Assembly (NCBI GenBank): GCA_037976565.1 | Contig: CP137683.1 | Location: 5,046,865 to 5,110,864, forward strand | DNA from: Mesocentrotus franciscanus | Taxonomy: Eukaryota; Echinodermata; Echinoidea; Camarodonta; Strongylocentrotidae | Reading direction: 5' to 3' | DNA: 64,000 nt | Shown: piece after piece, positions 47,255 to 58,314 of the stretch | Layout of the letters: the number at the start of each line of letters is the position of its first letter | Position numbering within the stretch: position 1 is the stretch's first letter | The notes under the pieces: model-generated | Databases searched by the model: none | Seen by the model: the letters and a program-made list of their open reading frames with translations, nothing else | What the model was told of the DNA's origin: nothing | Made by a program: the position numbers and the translations under genes

Positions 47255-48150
47255 CTAGAATAGAATAGAATGGAATTTATTGACTATTACGACCCTCTTC
47301 TGGGGTATGAGAGTACAACACATTTACATGTCATGATAATGATACATAATAAAGAATACAAACATAGCATAATAATACAAAGAATACAGAATACAACAAA
47401 ATGATGAATATTATCTGACATTATTAACATTATTTGTAATAATAATAATAACGATACAAATAATAATAATAGTAATATTGATAATGATAATAGTAATAAT
47501 AATTACAATGTTATATTGATTTGGTAATTACTCTGGATATATAAACATATATTGAATATAATGTAAATTCAGAGAAAATATCTATATAATGTGAATATAA
47601 TAGTGCTATATGTTTATTCTCTCTATATTCCCGTTTTATGTTGTATGTATCATGTCAAATGTACATTTTATTTATTTTTCTCTGTGAATAATGCATGTAA
47701 ACGCAACGAATTTCCTTTTGGACCAATAAATTTGAATTGAATTGAATTGAATTGAATTGAATAGGAATGATCTAAACCTAGGCTATGCTAAACATAAATA
47801 CAATATCATACAATATGGCAAGCATACATGAAAAGTGGAGAATACCACAAGAACAATATAAATACCCCAAAAAAAAAAAAAAAAAAAAAAACTACATAGT
47901 TGTCCTAATTATTTAACAAATTATAGGGTTCATTTTTGTACATGTAAGTGAGATATGATTGGATTGTTAAGATTTATGCATACTAACAAAATAAGGCATA
48001 ATTGTCCCTAAAAGAATAAACCTAAATCACTCTTTGCTTTCCAAAGGAAAAAAAGGAATATAATGTAATAAGACAAACAAAAATAAAAAAATATACAAAA
48101 AAACAAAAACAAAAAATTTACAAAAGAACAAACAAACAATCAAACAAAAC
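47255..48150. repeat. Cluster of retroelement 3' ends and A-rich sequence
   Basis: 47255-47320 read on the minus strand ends TCAATAAATTCCATTCTATT, a LINE-type tail, possibly the end of LINE M1. At 47690-47762 a plus-strand 3' end reads ACCAATAAATTTGAATTGAA followed by (TTGAA)n. A 30-A run lies near 47869-47891. A segment at 47945-48030 duplicates 48245-48330 (ATATGATTGGATTGTT in both). Confidence 0.6.
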
Positions 48151-49660
48151 TATACTTGACCTACAGCAAGACTGTACTACAGATCAAGAAATGTTGGTTG
48201 CTTAATAAACCTACCACTTCGGGTTGTAACATTCCTTTTTATTGGTGACATATGATTGGATTGTTCAGATTTATATAGACCAGCAAAATATGATATTATT
48301 ATCCTTAAGAAGAGTACTAATTTATTCAGCTGTCCTATACCGGAATATAAAAATAAAGTCAACATGTGTAGTGTGCAAGGGCGTTTAACTATAACTTTAC
48401 GACCTAAATATAACTCTCTTTCCTTTCTGAAAAAAGGCAAACAAAAATATAATGGAATTCATCACCAGACTCATGCATATCACAACATGGGCATTCAATA
48501 CTAATTTCATTAAAAGCTTCTTTGAATCTGTTATTATTAATTGGTAAACGGTATGACCTACATCTAAAACGGCTCAATGTTATTCTTTTTACTCAGCAAA
48601 ACTAAATACTAAATACTAAATACTAAATACCAAATTGTTGCCATCACATCTTGTTTTGAAATATCGTTTAATCTCAACTTCAGAGTGCTCAGTTTCCAAC
48701 TATTGCTAAATCTTTCCCCTTGCTTTAGCCAAACAATACCAAGACCAGCATGGTTCAATATTTTTTCAAAACAACATAACCACTTGGAAGAAGTAAACAT
48801 ATCTACATTCTGACTAATTAACATTTGCAAAAATAAAATTTGACTGAATATTTTAATAGAGGGAGAACCTTTTACTATTCTTAACCAGAAACTAACCATT
48901 CGATGTTGATACTGATAGCTAACCATGCCCTCCCAGTCTCTTCATTTACCATACAATCTGGTGTAAAATTATTTACACATAAAGCTGACCTGAACATTTT
49001 TCTATGAAATATTTCAATTTGACTCAAATCTTCATATCCCACACTTCACATCCATAAATGAGTATTGGTTATACAACTTAGTCAAACAATTCACATTGAA
49101 TATCCAATGGCAGTTTGAGTCTTTGAACCTTTAATGGCATAGAGAAGAGGGCTTTCCTGGCCTGTGATACCTGTTTTGAAATAGCCTTTTTAAAACTTCC
49201 ATTATAATTAACCCGAACCCCAAGATATATAAAATCATCCACAACATCAATTTCATCTTCTTCAAATCTGAAAACTGGAATCATAAGATATATAGCAAAG
49301 AGCAGTGGCGATAAGTTTTCATCCTGCCTAACACCAACATCACATTGAAAAGCCTCAGACATTTGACCATTTACTACCACACACGATTTTGCTTGAGAAT
49401 ACATATTCTCAATAGCTGTGAACACCTTACCATCCACCCCTGACCTCAATAATTTGTGCCAAAGTAAAACCCTATCAACCATATCAAAAGCTTTTCTCTA
49501 ATCTATAAAAGTGCAGTAAACCCTCTTCCGCTTAGACAAATAAATGTCAAGCAGGGATTTCAACAAAAAAGTGGTTTGTTGTAGAATAGCCAGCACGAAA
49601 GCCAGCCTGTTCTTCTCCAAGCTTGCATTCATTTTCGAAATAAAATGGGATCCTATAATT
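48151..49660 (-). pseudogene. LINE M1, downstream half (reverse transcriptase palm to C-terminus)
   Basis: On the minus strand 49660 to 49083 reads GEEQAGFRAGYSTT, YCTFID, DMVDRVLLWHKLLRSGVDG, GVRQDENLSPLLFAIYL, then VDDFIYLGVRVNYNGSFKKA. The stretch that should carry the YADD motif is missing between AIYL and MIPVF, so the catalytic centre is deleted. Further on come LIYGCEVWD, GRAWLAI, and CP(C)..ESGDEFHYIFVC-like and ERKESYI-like sequence with many stops. The upstream half of the same element is at 53271-54360, separated by LINE M2. Confidence 0.8.
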
Positions 49661-52600
49661 TCAGTTTTCAGTTTAGTTTCAGTTTAGTTTATTTCATTTC
49701 CATTTTTTCTAGCATCATTGCAAACACAATACAATTAAATATGCAGTAAACAATAATTGTATAGTATACAACATAAATATATAAATCAATATACAGTAAG
49801 CAATGCAAAAGAATCAAATCAAGCGTGACGAAAATACTAATCAATGACTAAAACATTATTCATAATTTGGATTATTAAAAAAATACAGAGTTAACATGGA
49901 AAGTAAATATTATGATTCTTTAAGTTTTTTTTTTTAATCTATTATCTTTTTTATACTAAAATTGAGGAAATGGAGAGGTCCACTAAGAAGCAGGGCTTGT
50001 TTAGTGTGGATCCCTCAATAGTGAGTAGAATAGATCTCTTTAAAGATAGAAAATGAAATTAAGACAAATGTCGTAAGGAAAAAATATCTAAGTGTGAGAT
50101 GTGATATGGTGCCAATGGTATATGGAGATGCAGAAAAGAAAATGAAGATGGAAGAAGAGTGAGAGGAGAAAGCTGGTGCGTCTGTGTGGGAAGAAAAGGA
50201 GAAAGATAAAAGTAATTAAAAAAAGAGAAAGAGAGAAAGAGAAAGGAAGAAAGAGAGAGAGACAGGAAGAAAGAGAGAGACAGAAAGAGAGAGAAAGAAA
50301 GACGGAGAGGGAGAAAGAAAGGGAGAGAGAGAGAGAGAAAGAAAGAGAGTTGGGTCACGATCGCTCAATTTGAATTTTCTTTATATGTTTCGAGAATATT
50401 TTTTTTTCAACTTGATTTTGAAGCAGTTTAAGCTTAAAGAATTAATTATATCGTTGCTAAGTGAGTTCCAGTATTGCGGACCGTAGAAAGAAATTGTTTT
50501 ATGTTCGAAAAGAGTGCGGGTACGGGAAAGGTGGAAACGGTTGGATTGCCTGGTCGGGTAATTATGAATGGCGCTGTTTTTTGTGAACATGTTGATGAAT
50601 GTGTGTGGAATTTCGTTTTTATTCAATTTATACATGAACTGTCCTGTTTGAAAAAGAAATAAGTCTGAAAATTTCAGACTTTTTGACTCATAAAACAAAG
50701 GATCAGTATGTGAACGAGTAGGAGCATTATGTATAATTCTCATGCTTTTCTTTTGTAAGGTAAAAACTTTATCAGTAAGGTATTTACTAGCATTACCCCC
50801 ATGCCAGTATTCCATAATTAAGGTAGGGTAAAATTAGTGAGAAGTATAATGTGAATAGAGTAGACTTTGGGAATAAATATTTAAGTTTATTCATGATTCC
50901 AGTATTTCGGGAGACAATTTTGGATATATTTTGAATGTGTATGTTCCATTTCAATTTATCGTCGATCGTGAGCCCTAAGAATCTGGTTGATGTTACCCTA
51001 ACAAGGGGCGTGTCTTCCAAAAAGATATTTCCAGGTATATTTTGCAAGGTGTTACTAAACAACATGAAGTTAGTCTTCAGAACGTTTAACGATAACTTGT
51101 TAGCTTTAACCCATTCTACTACACGTTTAAGTTCTATATTTTTTGTTGGAAGAAGGTTAGTTGGATTAGAGTGAGAATAAAATAAGTTTGAATCGTCTGC
51201 AAATAAAATGTAAGATAATACATCTGGAGACTTATGAAAGCAATATGTATATGATAAACAATAAGGGACCTAGGATGCTTCTCTGTGGAACACCACAACT
51301 AATGGATTGTAGCGATGACCTTTGATTATTTATTTCTACAAATTGTATTCTATTTGTTAAATAATTCCTGAACCATTCCAAGGCTTTCCCTCGAACACCG
51401 TAGTGCGACAATTTATGTAAGAGAATATTATGGTTTATTGTATCAAAAGCCTTGGAAAAGTCCAGGAATATTGCTATAGTATGTAAGTGGTGATCAATGG
51501 CTTGGGATATAGTATCTACGCATTTCAATATTGCTTGAGTTGTGTTGCGGTTTGGTCGAAAGCCAAATTGAGATTCGCAAAAGATATTATGTTTGTTTAA
51601 AAAATCTGTAACTCTAATAAAGACAATTCTTTCCATGACTTTGGATAAGGATGGTAATAGTGAAATTGGCCTATAATTACTTGTTTCAGAAGCATCACCT
51701 TTCTTAAATATTGGGATGACTTTTGCTATTTTAACGCTATTAGGTACTATAACCGTTGTTATTGATAAATTAAAAATATGGACCAGAGGATTTGCAATCG
51801 TTAAGATAATTGATTTGAGTAGATGATTGTCGATCTCGTCATGCCCTGAACTTCTTTTACTTTCCAATTCATTCACTATACTAATTATTTCCTCGCGGTT
51901 GGTTGGGACGAAAAACAAAGAAGATGGATTTTTGTTACTTAGAAAGTTATCAAATTTTCTTTCGGTTGTTGGGATGTTTTCTGCTAATTTTTGTCCTATC
52001 TGTGAGAAGTACGAGTTGAAGGTTTCATCCATTGCTTGAGGGTCTTCGATCAAAGTGTCAGTGTCAGATTTAATTTTCGTTATTTGTTTTGTCTTATTGT
52101 TTCAGGTTTAAGGTTGTATTTATTATTTTCCATGTGTTTTTAGGGTTATTCTTGTTAAGTTCAAACTGCGTAGTATAATGACGTTTTTTGCTTGACGTAG
52201 TACTTTTGTCAAAACATTTTTATATCGGGTGTATTTGTCACGGGTTTTATTTGTTGGATTAGTTTTGTATTTATAATAGAGGTTGTTTTCCGGTTTATTG
52301 ATCTTAAAATAGACTTTGTTACCCAGGGGGATCTTGGTATATTTTTATAGTTATTGATTTGTCCTGTTAATGGTATACAAATATCAAATTGGCCCTTAAG
52401 TATGCTTATAAATCTTTTGTAAGCTTCATTCACATCTTCAGAAATATAAATTTGTTGCCAGTCCACTGTACTTAAATTTTCATTAAGGCGTTCTATATTT
52501 CCAGCATTTAATTTGCGGGTTTTAATTTTTTAGGAACGCCTATCATCTGGTGTGTTAGAAAATGAAGTTTTACAAAAGATTGGGTAATGATCAGATATGT

Positions 52601-53270
52601 CCGAAACGATGATTCCTGATTCTAAAGGCTGTTGCTTGTTAGTAAAGATATTGTCGATTAAAGTGGCTGATTGGTCTGTCAATCTAGTTGGTTTGGAGAT
52701 AGTAGGTAAAAATGAGGAAGATAAAATTAATTCCAGAAAATCATGAGAAAATCCTTGTGCATTAGACTGCAACAGGTTGACATTGAAGTCACCGATGATG
52801 AAACAATATTTATTTTGAATTATAGGACTGTGTAAAATATTGTGGATGTCTGTTAAAAAAATCGCCATGGGGACAATGCGGAGGGCGGTAAATGACTCCT
52901 ATTATTACATTTATACTGGTTTGCATTTCTACCTCTATAAAAAGTGACTCCAAAGTTTCAGTCATGTGAGTCAGACTATTAATGTATAAGTATTCTAGTC
53001 TGTATGGAACGTATATTCCTACACCGCCTCCTAATTTTTCTTGCCTATTGTTGGTAAGTAAATTATAACTGTCAATGTTTAGAAGAGAGTTACTAGACTC
53101 GTGTAACCAAGTTTCAGTGAGACCGATGACTGGACTATTTTGTGGATTAAAATGTTCAAGAAGTAGACCAAGTTGATCAAAATTCTTATTCAGACTCCTG
53201 ATGTTTAAATGTAAAAGGAAGATGTTATTAGTTGTGTCGTTTAACAAGTTGGATTTGTATTCATTAATTC
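49661..53270 (-). mobile_element. LINE M2, inserted into LINE M1
   Basis: A 3.6-kb minus-strand non-LTR element that starts within the N-terminal part of its ORF2. It ends in a short-unit tail (AAACTAAACTGAAACTAAAC on the minus strand). It splits the M1 reverse transcriptase between LLRCLGKLFTSILN and GEEQAGFRAG. The 3' untranslated region includes a (GA)n-rich stretch (50200-50350). A relative's 3' end is at 32935-33243. Confidence 0.88.
50381..53247 (-). pseudogene. LINE M2 ORF2: endonuclease-reverse transcriptase, frameshifted
   Basis: Read on the minus strand. Endonuclease: LLHLNIRSLNKNFDQL, GLTETWL, GGGVGIYVP and GVIYRPPH, then after a frame shift near 52840 IIGDFNVNLL and SDISDHYPIF. 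A linker follows at 52466-52209. The reverse transcriptase at 52053-51232 has SNYRPISLLPSLSKVMERI, ESQFGFRPNRNTTQA, IFLDFSKAFDTINHNILLHK and GVPQRSILGPLLFIIYI. After another shift come LFADDSNLF (51191-51220, catalytic FADD), LSLNVLKTNFM and FLGLTIDDKLKWN. A last shift near 50800 precedes NYPTRQSNRFH and the stop. About four shifts make it inactive, but the domains are complete, so it is fairly young. The group is CR1/L2-like and is distinct from M1. Confidence 0.9.
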
Positions 53271-54360
53271 AAGATAGAAGTGAACAATTTTCCCAAACAT
53301 CTTAAAAGTGTTATCCCACGATAGTTATCTGGGTCTGTATCCTAACCTCTATTTTTGCAAATAGGGACTATACTACCTAGACCACTCTCCGGTATTACAT
53401 TAAAATAAGCAGTAAGACCCCATTCTCAGTCATTCCTAGACCGATCCAGGCTAGACCGATCCAATGGATCGCTCCAGAGGTTCGCTTCGTTTTGTGTACA
53501 CATTCACGAGCTAGACCGCTCTTGTTGCTATGGTATAGCGCGAATGAGCTACACCGCTCCTGTTGCTGGGGGTTGCAAAGGTCAGCGGGTCAAATGTTTC
53601 GCGTGCCGTACACATAATTTCCCGCGTAACACACACACCGACCAAAACGCACTTCCGGTTGAAGATCGCTTCCTGGCACGGTTTGTGTACACACTGCAAG
53701 CTAGATCGGTCTGGGGGCGATCTAGGAAGCGAACCGGTCCAGAAGATCGCTTCCTGGACCACTTGTCTATACACACTTGCAGTTATAGACCGATCTAACA
53801 TAGATCGATCTAGCCTGGATCGGTCTAGGAATGAGTGACAACCAATGACAGCTGCTGAACAATTTTTCAAAAACTCATTTCTATCCAAATCTACACCTCA
53901 TGCTTTATTATTCTTTAGTTTCTTGATAATCGTTATAACTTCATCAACCGAGATAGGGGCATTCAGCTCATCATTGCCAATAGACTGATCAAAATCCACA
54001 TAATGTGCTTCAGATGCTGCACATTGGACATTATTCAAACTACTAAAATGACGCACAAAATCATCTAAAGAGACCTTGGCTGGACAAGAACTACGCTTCG
54101 GTCCATCCAAAAAATTCCAATATTCTTGTGGACTATCCTTCTTATAAGTATATGGAGATTGTCGTGAAAGAGCCTACTATATGCCTTTTCCTTTCTACGC
54201 ATCAATTTCCTATAATATTTTGCGACAGCATTAATTTCAGCCATCTTTTCTTCTTTATCACTCGAAGCTAGACCTTTGCACTTCCGTTTAATTATATTTG
54301 TTTAATTGAAATAACTTGATCTGGCATGCTGATACTCTGTATCAAACCCTGGTATCTTTA
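53271..54360 (-). pseudogene. LINE M1, upstream half, carrying an inverted-repeat insertion
   Basis: On the minus strand from 54360: DTEYQHARSSYF, IIKRKCKGLASSDKEEK, AKYYRKLMRRKEKAYSRLF, then after a shift EYWNFLDGPKRSS, DELNAPISVDEVITIIKKLK and NNKA, then a stop, then NCSAAVIGC. This is the linker and start of the reverse transcriptase domain. An inverted-repeat element (53427-53837) interrupts it. After it come VIPESGLGSIVPICKNRG and DPDNYRGITLLRCLGKLF, and then LINE M2 begins. M1 was therefore hit twice, and it is the oldest of the three elements here. Confidence 0.82.
53427..53837. mobile_element. Roughly 410-bp inverted-repeat element with GACCGATC subrepeats
   Basis: The left end CAGTCATTCCTAGACCGATC and right end (reverse complement CACTCATTCCTAGACCGATC) share at least 30 bp with few mismatches. 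Inside, related blocks recur three times: GATCGCTCC or GATCGCTTCCTGG, then TGTGTACACA or CTATACACAC, then GCTAGACCGCTC or GCTAGATCGGTCT. There is no convincing target duplication. It interrupts the M1 reading frame, so it inserted as a unit. Confidence 0.75.
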
Positions 54361-54377
54361 TCTAATACATGTATCTT

Positions 54378-54442
54378 AACCTCTGACATTTTTACCACTG
54401 ATATTTTTACTTCTGACATTTTTACATCTGACATTTTTACAC
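54378..54442. repeat. 15-bp minisatellite
   Basis: Four to five copies of CTGACATTTTTAC(C/T)T. The minus-strand frame KMSDVKMSEVKI is its translation, not a gene. Confidence 0.85.
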
Positions 54443-55325
54443 CGAATTGGATTGTCAAATCTTTAGTAAAGCAAAATGCTAGGGAGTGGGAGCGAGAGAG
54501 AGAAAGCGGAGGAGAGGGGCAGATTAGAGAGAGATATTCATTCACCAACACCTGCAGTCACTGACTTCATACGCTGCTTCCTGCACACACAAAAATAGAG
54601 GACAATACCTTCTTCTTCATGTAGCTCCTCTCTAATAATCGAAATTTTCGCTGGATGAGAGAATGTTTTTCAACCTTAAAGGAACTCTAAAATTTCAGAT
54701 CAACAGCATTCAACATAACACATAATAGGCCTATGCTTTACTCTAGTTGGTCAGTTACTGGTATGAAATAACTATATAAACAAATTACCCCCAGATATTG
54801 TGAGTTCTCCTTCATCTCCTTCTTCTTCTTCATCTTCTTCATATTATTATTATTATTATTATTATTACTATAATTTCCTTTCTTTCTCTCTTAATATTTT
54901 CTGCGAGGGCCGCGTAGCTACTTTTCCCATTTCGTATTGTGATACTCATGGTGTTTCAGACCTTGAGCATTTTTTTTTAATCGTTATTTATAAAGGGATG
55001 ATATTAAAGAAAGATAGTGAGAAGATAATCAGTTAGTGACTCTGTCCAGTGTTCATGGCTGTTCTTTATTCAGAAAAAAAAATGTTGTCACATTTTCAGG
55101 GGCATTTGGGGCAAACAATTTTCGATCATGTTCCACCCCAAAACCAAACGCGCGTGCCTGCTTGTAATGAAAATTCATTATAACTCATGTTTATTCAATT
55201 ATTCAAGCCAAGCTTTGATCGAGTAGATAGTAATGGCTTCGACTTTTTACTGATTGAGCTACTTGTGAGAAGATATTCAACTCATCTGGTAACGTAACCA
55301 AACACATGATAACTCTGGATAACTG
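54443..55325. other. Unassigned, with (ATT)n
   Basis: (TTC)n/(TAT)n tract at 54810-54870. CAGGGGCATTTGGGGC near 55098 resembles a hAT-type start, but no matching partner was found. No gene seen. Confidence 0.4.
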
Positions 55326-55725
55326 TGTGTAAAACTGTTACTTGATTTAAAAAGACGCTATCATGCACTGCTTTTTATGGTCTCCATTGTGTTAGTAGAT
55401 GCCAGGAAAACATCACTTACGGGCCGGGGGTTCAAAATAGCACCAAAAAAAATGGCCTCGCCGCTACGCGGCTCGTGGACGATGCTCAGCATCATCATTG
55501 GGTCAAACTGTTTAAACTGTTACTTGATTTTAAAAGACGTTTAATACCATGCACTGCTTTTTATGGTCACCACTGTGTTATTAGATGCCAGGAAAACATT
55601 ACTTACGGGGGTTCAAAATAGCCACACAAAAAATCGCCTAGCCGCTTCGCGGCTCGTGGACGATGCTCCGCATCGTCATTTGGTCAACCCCCCCCCCTTG
55701 CCAAAAAGCTAGATCCGCCCCTGAA
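55326..55725. repeat. Two tandem 180-bp units and a hAT-like terminus
   Basis: 55326-55512 and about 55513-55690 are two copies of one unit: AAACTGTTACTTGATTT, GCACTGCTTTTTATGGTC, GATGCCAGGAAAACAT and CGCGGCTCGTGGACGATGCT. The second is followed by GCTAGATCCGCCCCTG (ending 55724), the right end of a hAT-type element (CAGGGGCGGATC in reverse). I did not find a convincing left end. Confidence 0.6.
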
Positions 55726-55751
55726 AGCTCTTAATAACTGATAGCTTTGAT

Positions 55752-56487
55752 TAACCCTAATAAGGCCGGGGGCCATCATGCCCCCCCCCCTCCGCGATTT
55801 TTCTGATTGTTCGGGAACGCATACGGATGACGCCCCGCCGCTTCATGACTTTATTCTTTCGAGTCTTGCGCATCTTTTAAAACAATTTTTTTGAAAATCG
55901 GACCTACCGTTACAAAGTCACGTGACCTTTCGTCTTTACATGTTGGCCCGAAAATCGCTAATTTTCGTGATTTGTGTACAAAACATATGGAAATATCATT
56001 TTTCCTAAAAAGAGATAAAATATTGGTTATTTGGTCTTGTTTAAAGTTTAGGTGTTTGTTTTGGGGGTAAAAATAGTTAAATTATAGTTAGAAATGAAAT
56101 AAAACAACAAAAACAATGAAATACATAAGTTAAAAAAAAAAATAAAATACATAAGAAATCATATCAAAACAAGAGATAACATAAGGAATAACCTAGCTTT
56201 CCAAATATTCGTATTATATTAAAAATGGTCTAACAAATATATGTAGTGGAAAAGAAAGCTTAAATATGAAAAATATATGATTTATGAGAAAAAATATGAA
56301 TTTTTTGGACCTTATTTGCATAATTTACCATAAATATGCAAATGAGTGATTTTTTCAAAAAATTGAAATTGCTATAGTATTCTATACACTTCACTTGACA
56401 TGCATGCAAATTTTCGCGGCGATCGGCCGTTTCACGGCCGAGATCTTAGGGGGGCCATAATGGCCCCCCCCCGGCCGTATTAAGAAC
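55752..56487. mobile_element. Inverted-repeat element with GGCCATNATGGCC-type ends
   Basis: The left end TAAGGCCGGGGGCCATCATG followed by a C-run, and the right end (reverse complement TACGGCCGGGGGGGGGCCAT, then TATGGCCCCCC), are inverted copies. The body is AT-rich and contains CGTTACAAAGTCACGTGACC but no reading frame. Each end holds its own palindrome around CCAT and ATGG. The exact termini and target duplication are unclear. Confidence 0.6.
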
Positions 56488-56904
56488 TCAAATATGTATA
56501 GGCTACATGCTCATAATGCAATTCAGCGTGTTCAGGAATTGAGTTGAAAATCCGTATATGCATAAAACGATACTGCAATATATATTTGGGGGGAATTACA
56601 CAAAATGTACTGAGAAACCAAAATAATTAGCCATTTTAAAATAGCTTCACTAAACTGGCTTTATAAGAAATTTCAAAAATTCCTCTCAAGTGACGATTTT
56701 CTAATGAAAGTCTGTTCTCTCCTTTCTTCCCTCTTTTTCCTTGATTGTCTTTAGCATGCGAGGGAGGGGGTACGAACCCCGTGAACATGATTTGTAGCTT
56801 TGGCACATAAATATGATTTACGATATACACACGTTTAAATCTCATCTTATTTGATTTATACCTCTAATGCCTTGGGCTTAACATATAAATAAATAATAAC
56901 GTTT
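56488..56904. other. Unassigned AT-rich sequence
   Basis: No feature recognised on either strand. Confidence 0.35.
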
Positions 56905-57098
56905 TATTTACCCAGGGTAGCCACTTCAGTTATGAAACTGCTCTTCCAGCGGGCCCTACATAACAAAATATGTTACTATTACCCTTCTCCAATCTAATAT
57001 GCTGAGCGCCTAGCTAGAAGCTATGACTCGGCCGGGGATCGAACTCACGACCTCCCGTTCATGAGGCGGGCGCTCTAACCATTGAGCCACCATGCCCG
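56905..57098 (-). mobile_element. tRNA-derived SINE
   Basis: On the minus strand GGGCATGGTGGCTCAATGGT, then TAGAGCGCC, CGCCTCATGAACGGG and GAGTTCGATCCCCGG form a well-preserved tRNA-like head. It has A-box, anticodon-loop CAT and B-box. The body ends GCTGGAAGAGCAGTTTCATA, then ACTGAAGTGGCTACCCTGGG and TAAATAAAA. The 3' domain matches the one in the SINE at 11147-11385, although the heads differ. Confidence 0.78.
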
Positions 57099-57423
57099 GT
57101 CATGATCGGATGAGCAGATTATGAGGAGAATATATCAATTATGATTGAACATGAAAGAGAGCGTCGATACTGAGCCAAAGCTGATGTATATCTGTACATG
57201 TGTTGCCCCCCACCGCACACACACACAAAACAGTTTTGGCACGTATTTCAGCCTGGTTGTTGAGCTCGGAAGGAAGTGGCTATACATGACATGAAACAAT
57301 GACATAAATTCGGCGATCTTCATACCTCGGAATAGATTTTGACTAGGACAGACCTGTGCCAGCTAGACCTATATATCCTACTGAACTATAGTCTAGAATA
57401 GGCATATCTCGAACCAGGCAGCG
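57099..57423. other. Upstream of the SLC6 TM1 exon
   Basis: No obvious TATA box or upstream exon. The TM1 reading frame is open upstream only to 57397. A possible acceptor (GAACCAG, ending at 57417) would allow an earlier exon encoding the rest of the N-terminus. Confidence 0.35.
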
Positions 57424-57547
57424 ATGGCATGGATGGATCGGGAACGGTGGAGTGGGCGATTCGATTTTTTAGCGACGAACATCAGCTTCGTAGCGTGTTT
57501 TCAGAATTTATTGAGCTTCCCTTTCCAGTGCTACAACAACGGTGGGG
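57424..57547 (+). CDS. SLC6 transporter, exon encoding the N-terminus and TM1
   Basis: The first in-frame ATG (context GCAGCGATGG) gives MAWMDRERWSGRFDFLA, and the exon ends NNGG plus one base before GTAAGT (phase 1). RERW....DF.. followed by a hydrophobic helix and CYNNGG is the start of the SLC6 core. In typical members the helix carries GLGNVWRFPY..CYKNGGG. Here the aligned segment is CFQNLLSFPFQCYNNGG: Asn, Phe and Pro are kept, but both Gly, Trp and the gating Arg are replaced. The exon end within NGG(G) is a usual SLC6 intron position. Only seven residues precede the RERW motif, so an upstream exon may be missing. The divergence could mean an unusual transporter or a decaying copy. Confidence 0.85.
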
Positions 57548-57954
57548 GTAAGTAGATGACATTTTAGTTATATTATTACCTTACTGTTTTGATCTGGCAC
57601 GCACATCAGAATTTGTCGCACTATGTGGAGGTGGAGTCAGTCAGACCGCAGCGTCCGCGAATTCGCACGTAGTTTAGGTCTTGAATGCGAAGTGCGAGAA
57701 AACACCCCGAAACTTACAATCCCTTAATTTTGCGGAGAAAGGGTATATTGAAATAAAACTTCAGGCATAGTTAGATTAAATTATGATGATGTGCACGATT
57801 AAACAAAAAAGCCAGATTTGGGTTCTAAAATTGTCTAATGACGAGGAATTATAAGGAACAAATGTTGGTAACTGATGTTCGATTCATCAGCATGAAAATA
57901 ATCGTGGTCGTCTGATGATTCAATGAAAGTCTTCATCGACTCTTCTGCTTTCCA

Positions 57955-58314
57955 GTGATACCTAACATGTATTATTTCAAGTTCAATACCAGTCAGGAGC
58001 TAGCAAAATACAACGAGTGTGCCGAAAACACCAAACAAGAAATCAACGTCTCGGACAGCCGGTGGTTTTGCAGGGGTATCGACCGGGGGTACTCACTCGA
58101 TGCATTGCACGGGATCCTCATTCAGACAGCGATCTCGACAACAGACGCGCGCGTAGAGCACGTTCTCAGTTTTCAGTGTACAACGGACTGCGTAGTGGTG
58201 TTTCACTCGTATGAGGTAACTTTGAGGTCAACGAAACAGCAAAAACAGCCAACCTATATAATTGTTGTCCAGCTTGTTTGGTTTCGTGTATGGATTATTA
58301 AGTGTTTTTTTTAA
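57955..58314 (+). other. Exon-like open segment in SLC6 intron 1, unrecognised
   Basis: A pyrimidine-rich acceptor-like TTCTGCTTTCCAG ends at 57955. A 119-codon frame without internal stops follows, with a GTAACT donor-like site after TCGTATGAG near 58215. Base composition is GC-richer than the surrounding intron. The peptide (SQELAKYNECAENTKQEINV, then DRGYSLDALHGILI) matches nothing I know. ACCAGTCAGGAGCTAGCAAA at about 57990 recurs at 58382. It may be an exon of another isoform, a retrocopy fragment, or chance. Confidence 0.25.

Noticed and set aside
54342..54551. KMSDVKMSEVKI repetitive frame
   Set aside because: Translation of a 15-bp minisatellite.
55098..55724. A full hAT element from CAGGGGCATTTGG to CCGCCCCTG
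   Set aside because: The left sequence does not match the right terminus beyond CAGGGGC, and the flanks (ACATTTT, AAAGCTCT) do not form an 8-bp duplication.
57000..57098. Functional tRNA with CAT anticodon on the minus strand
   Set aside because: The tRNA-like head is good, but it is followed immediately by a SINE body and a 3' domain shared with another SINE. It is a retroelement head.
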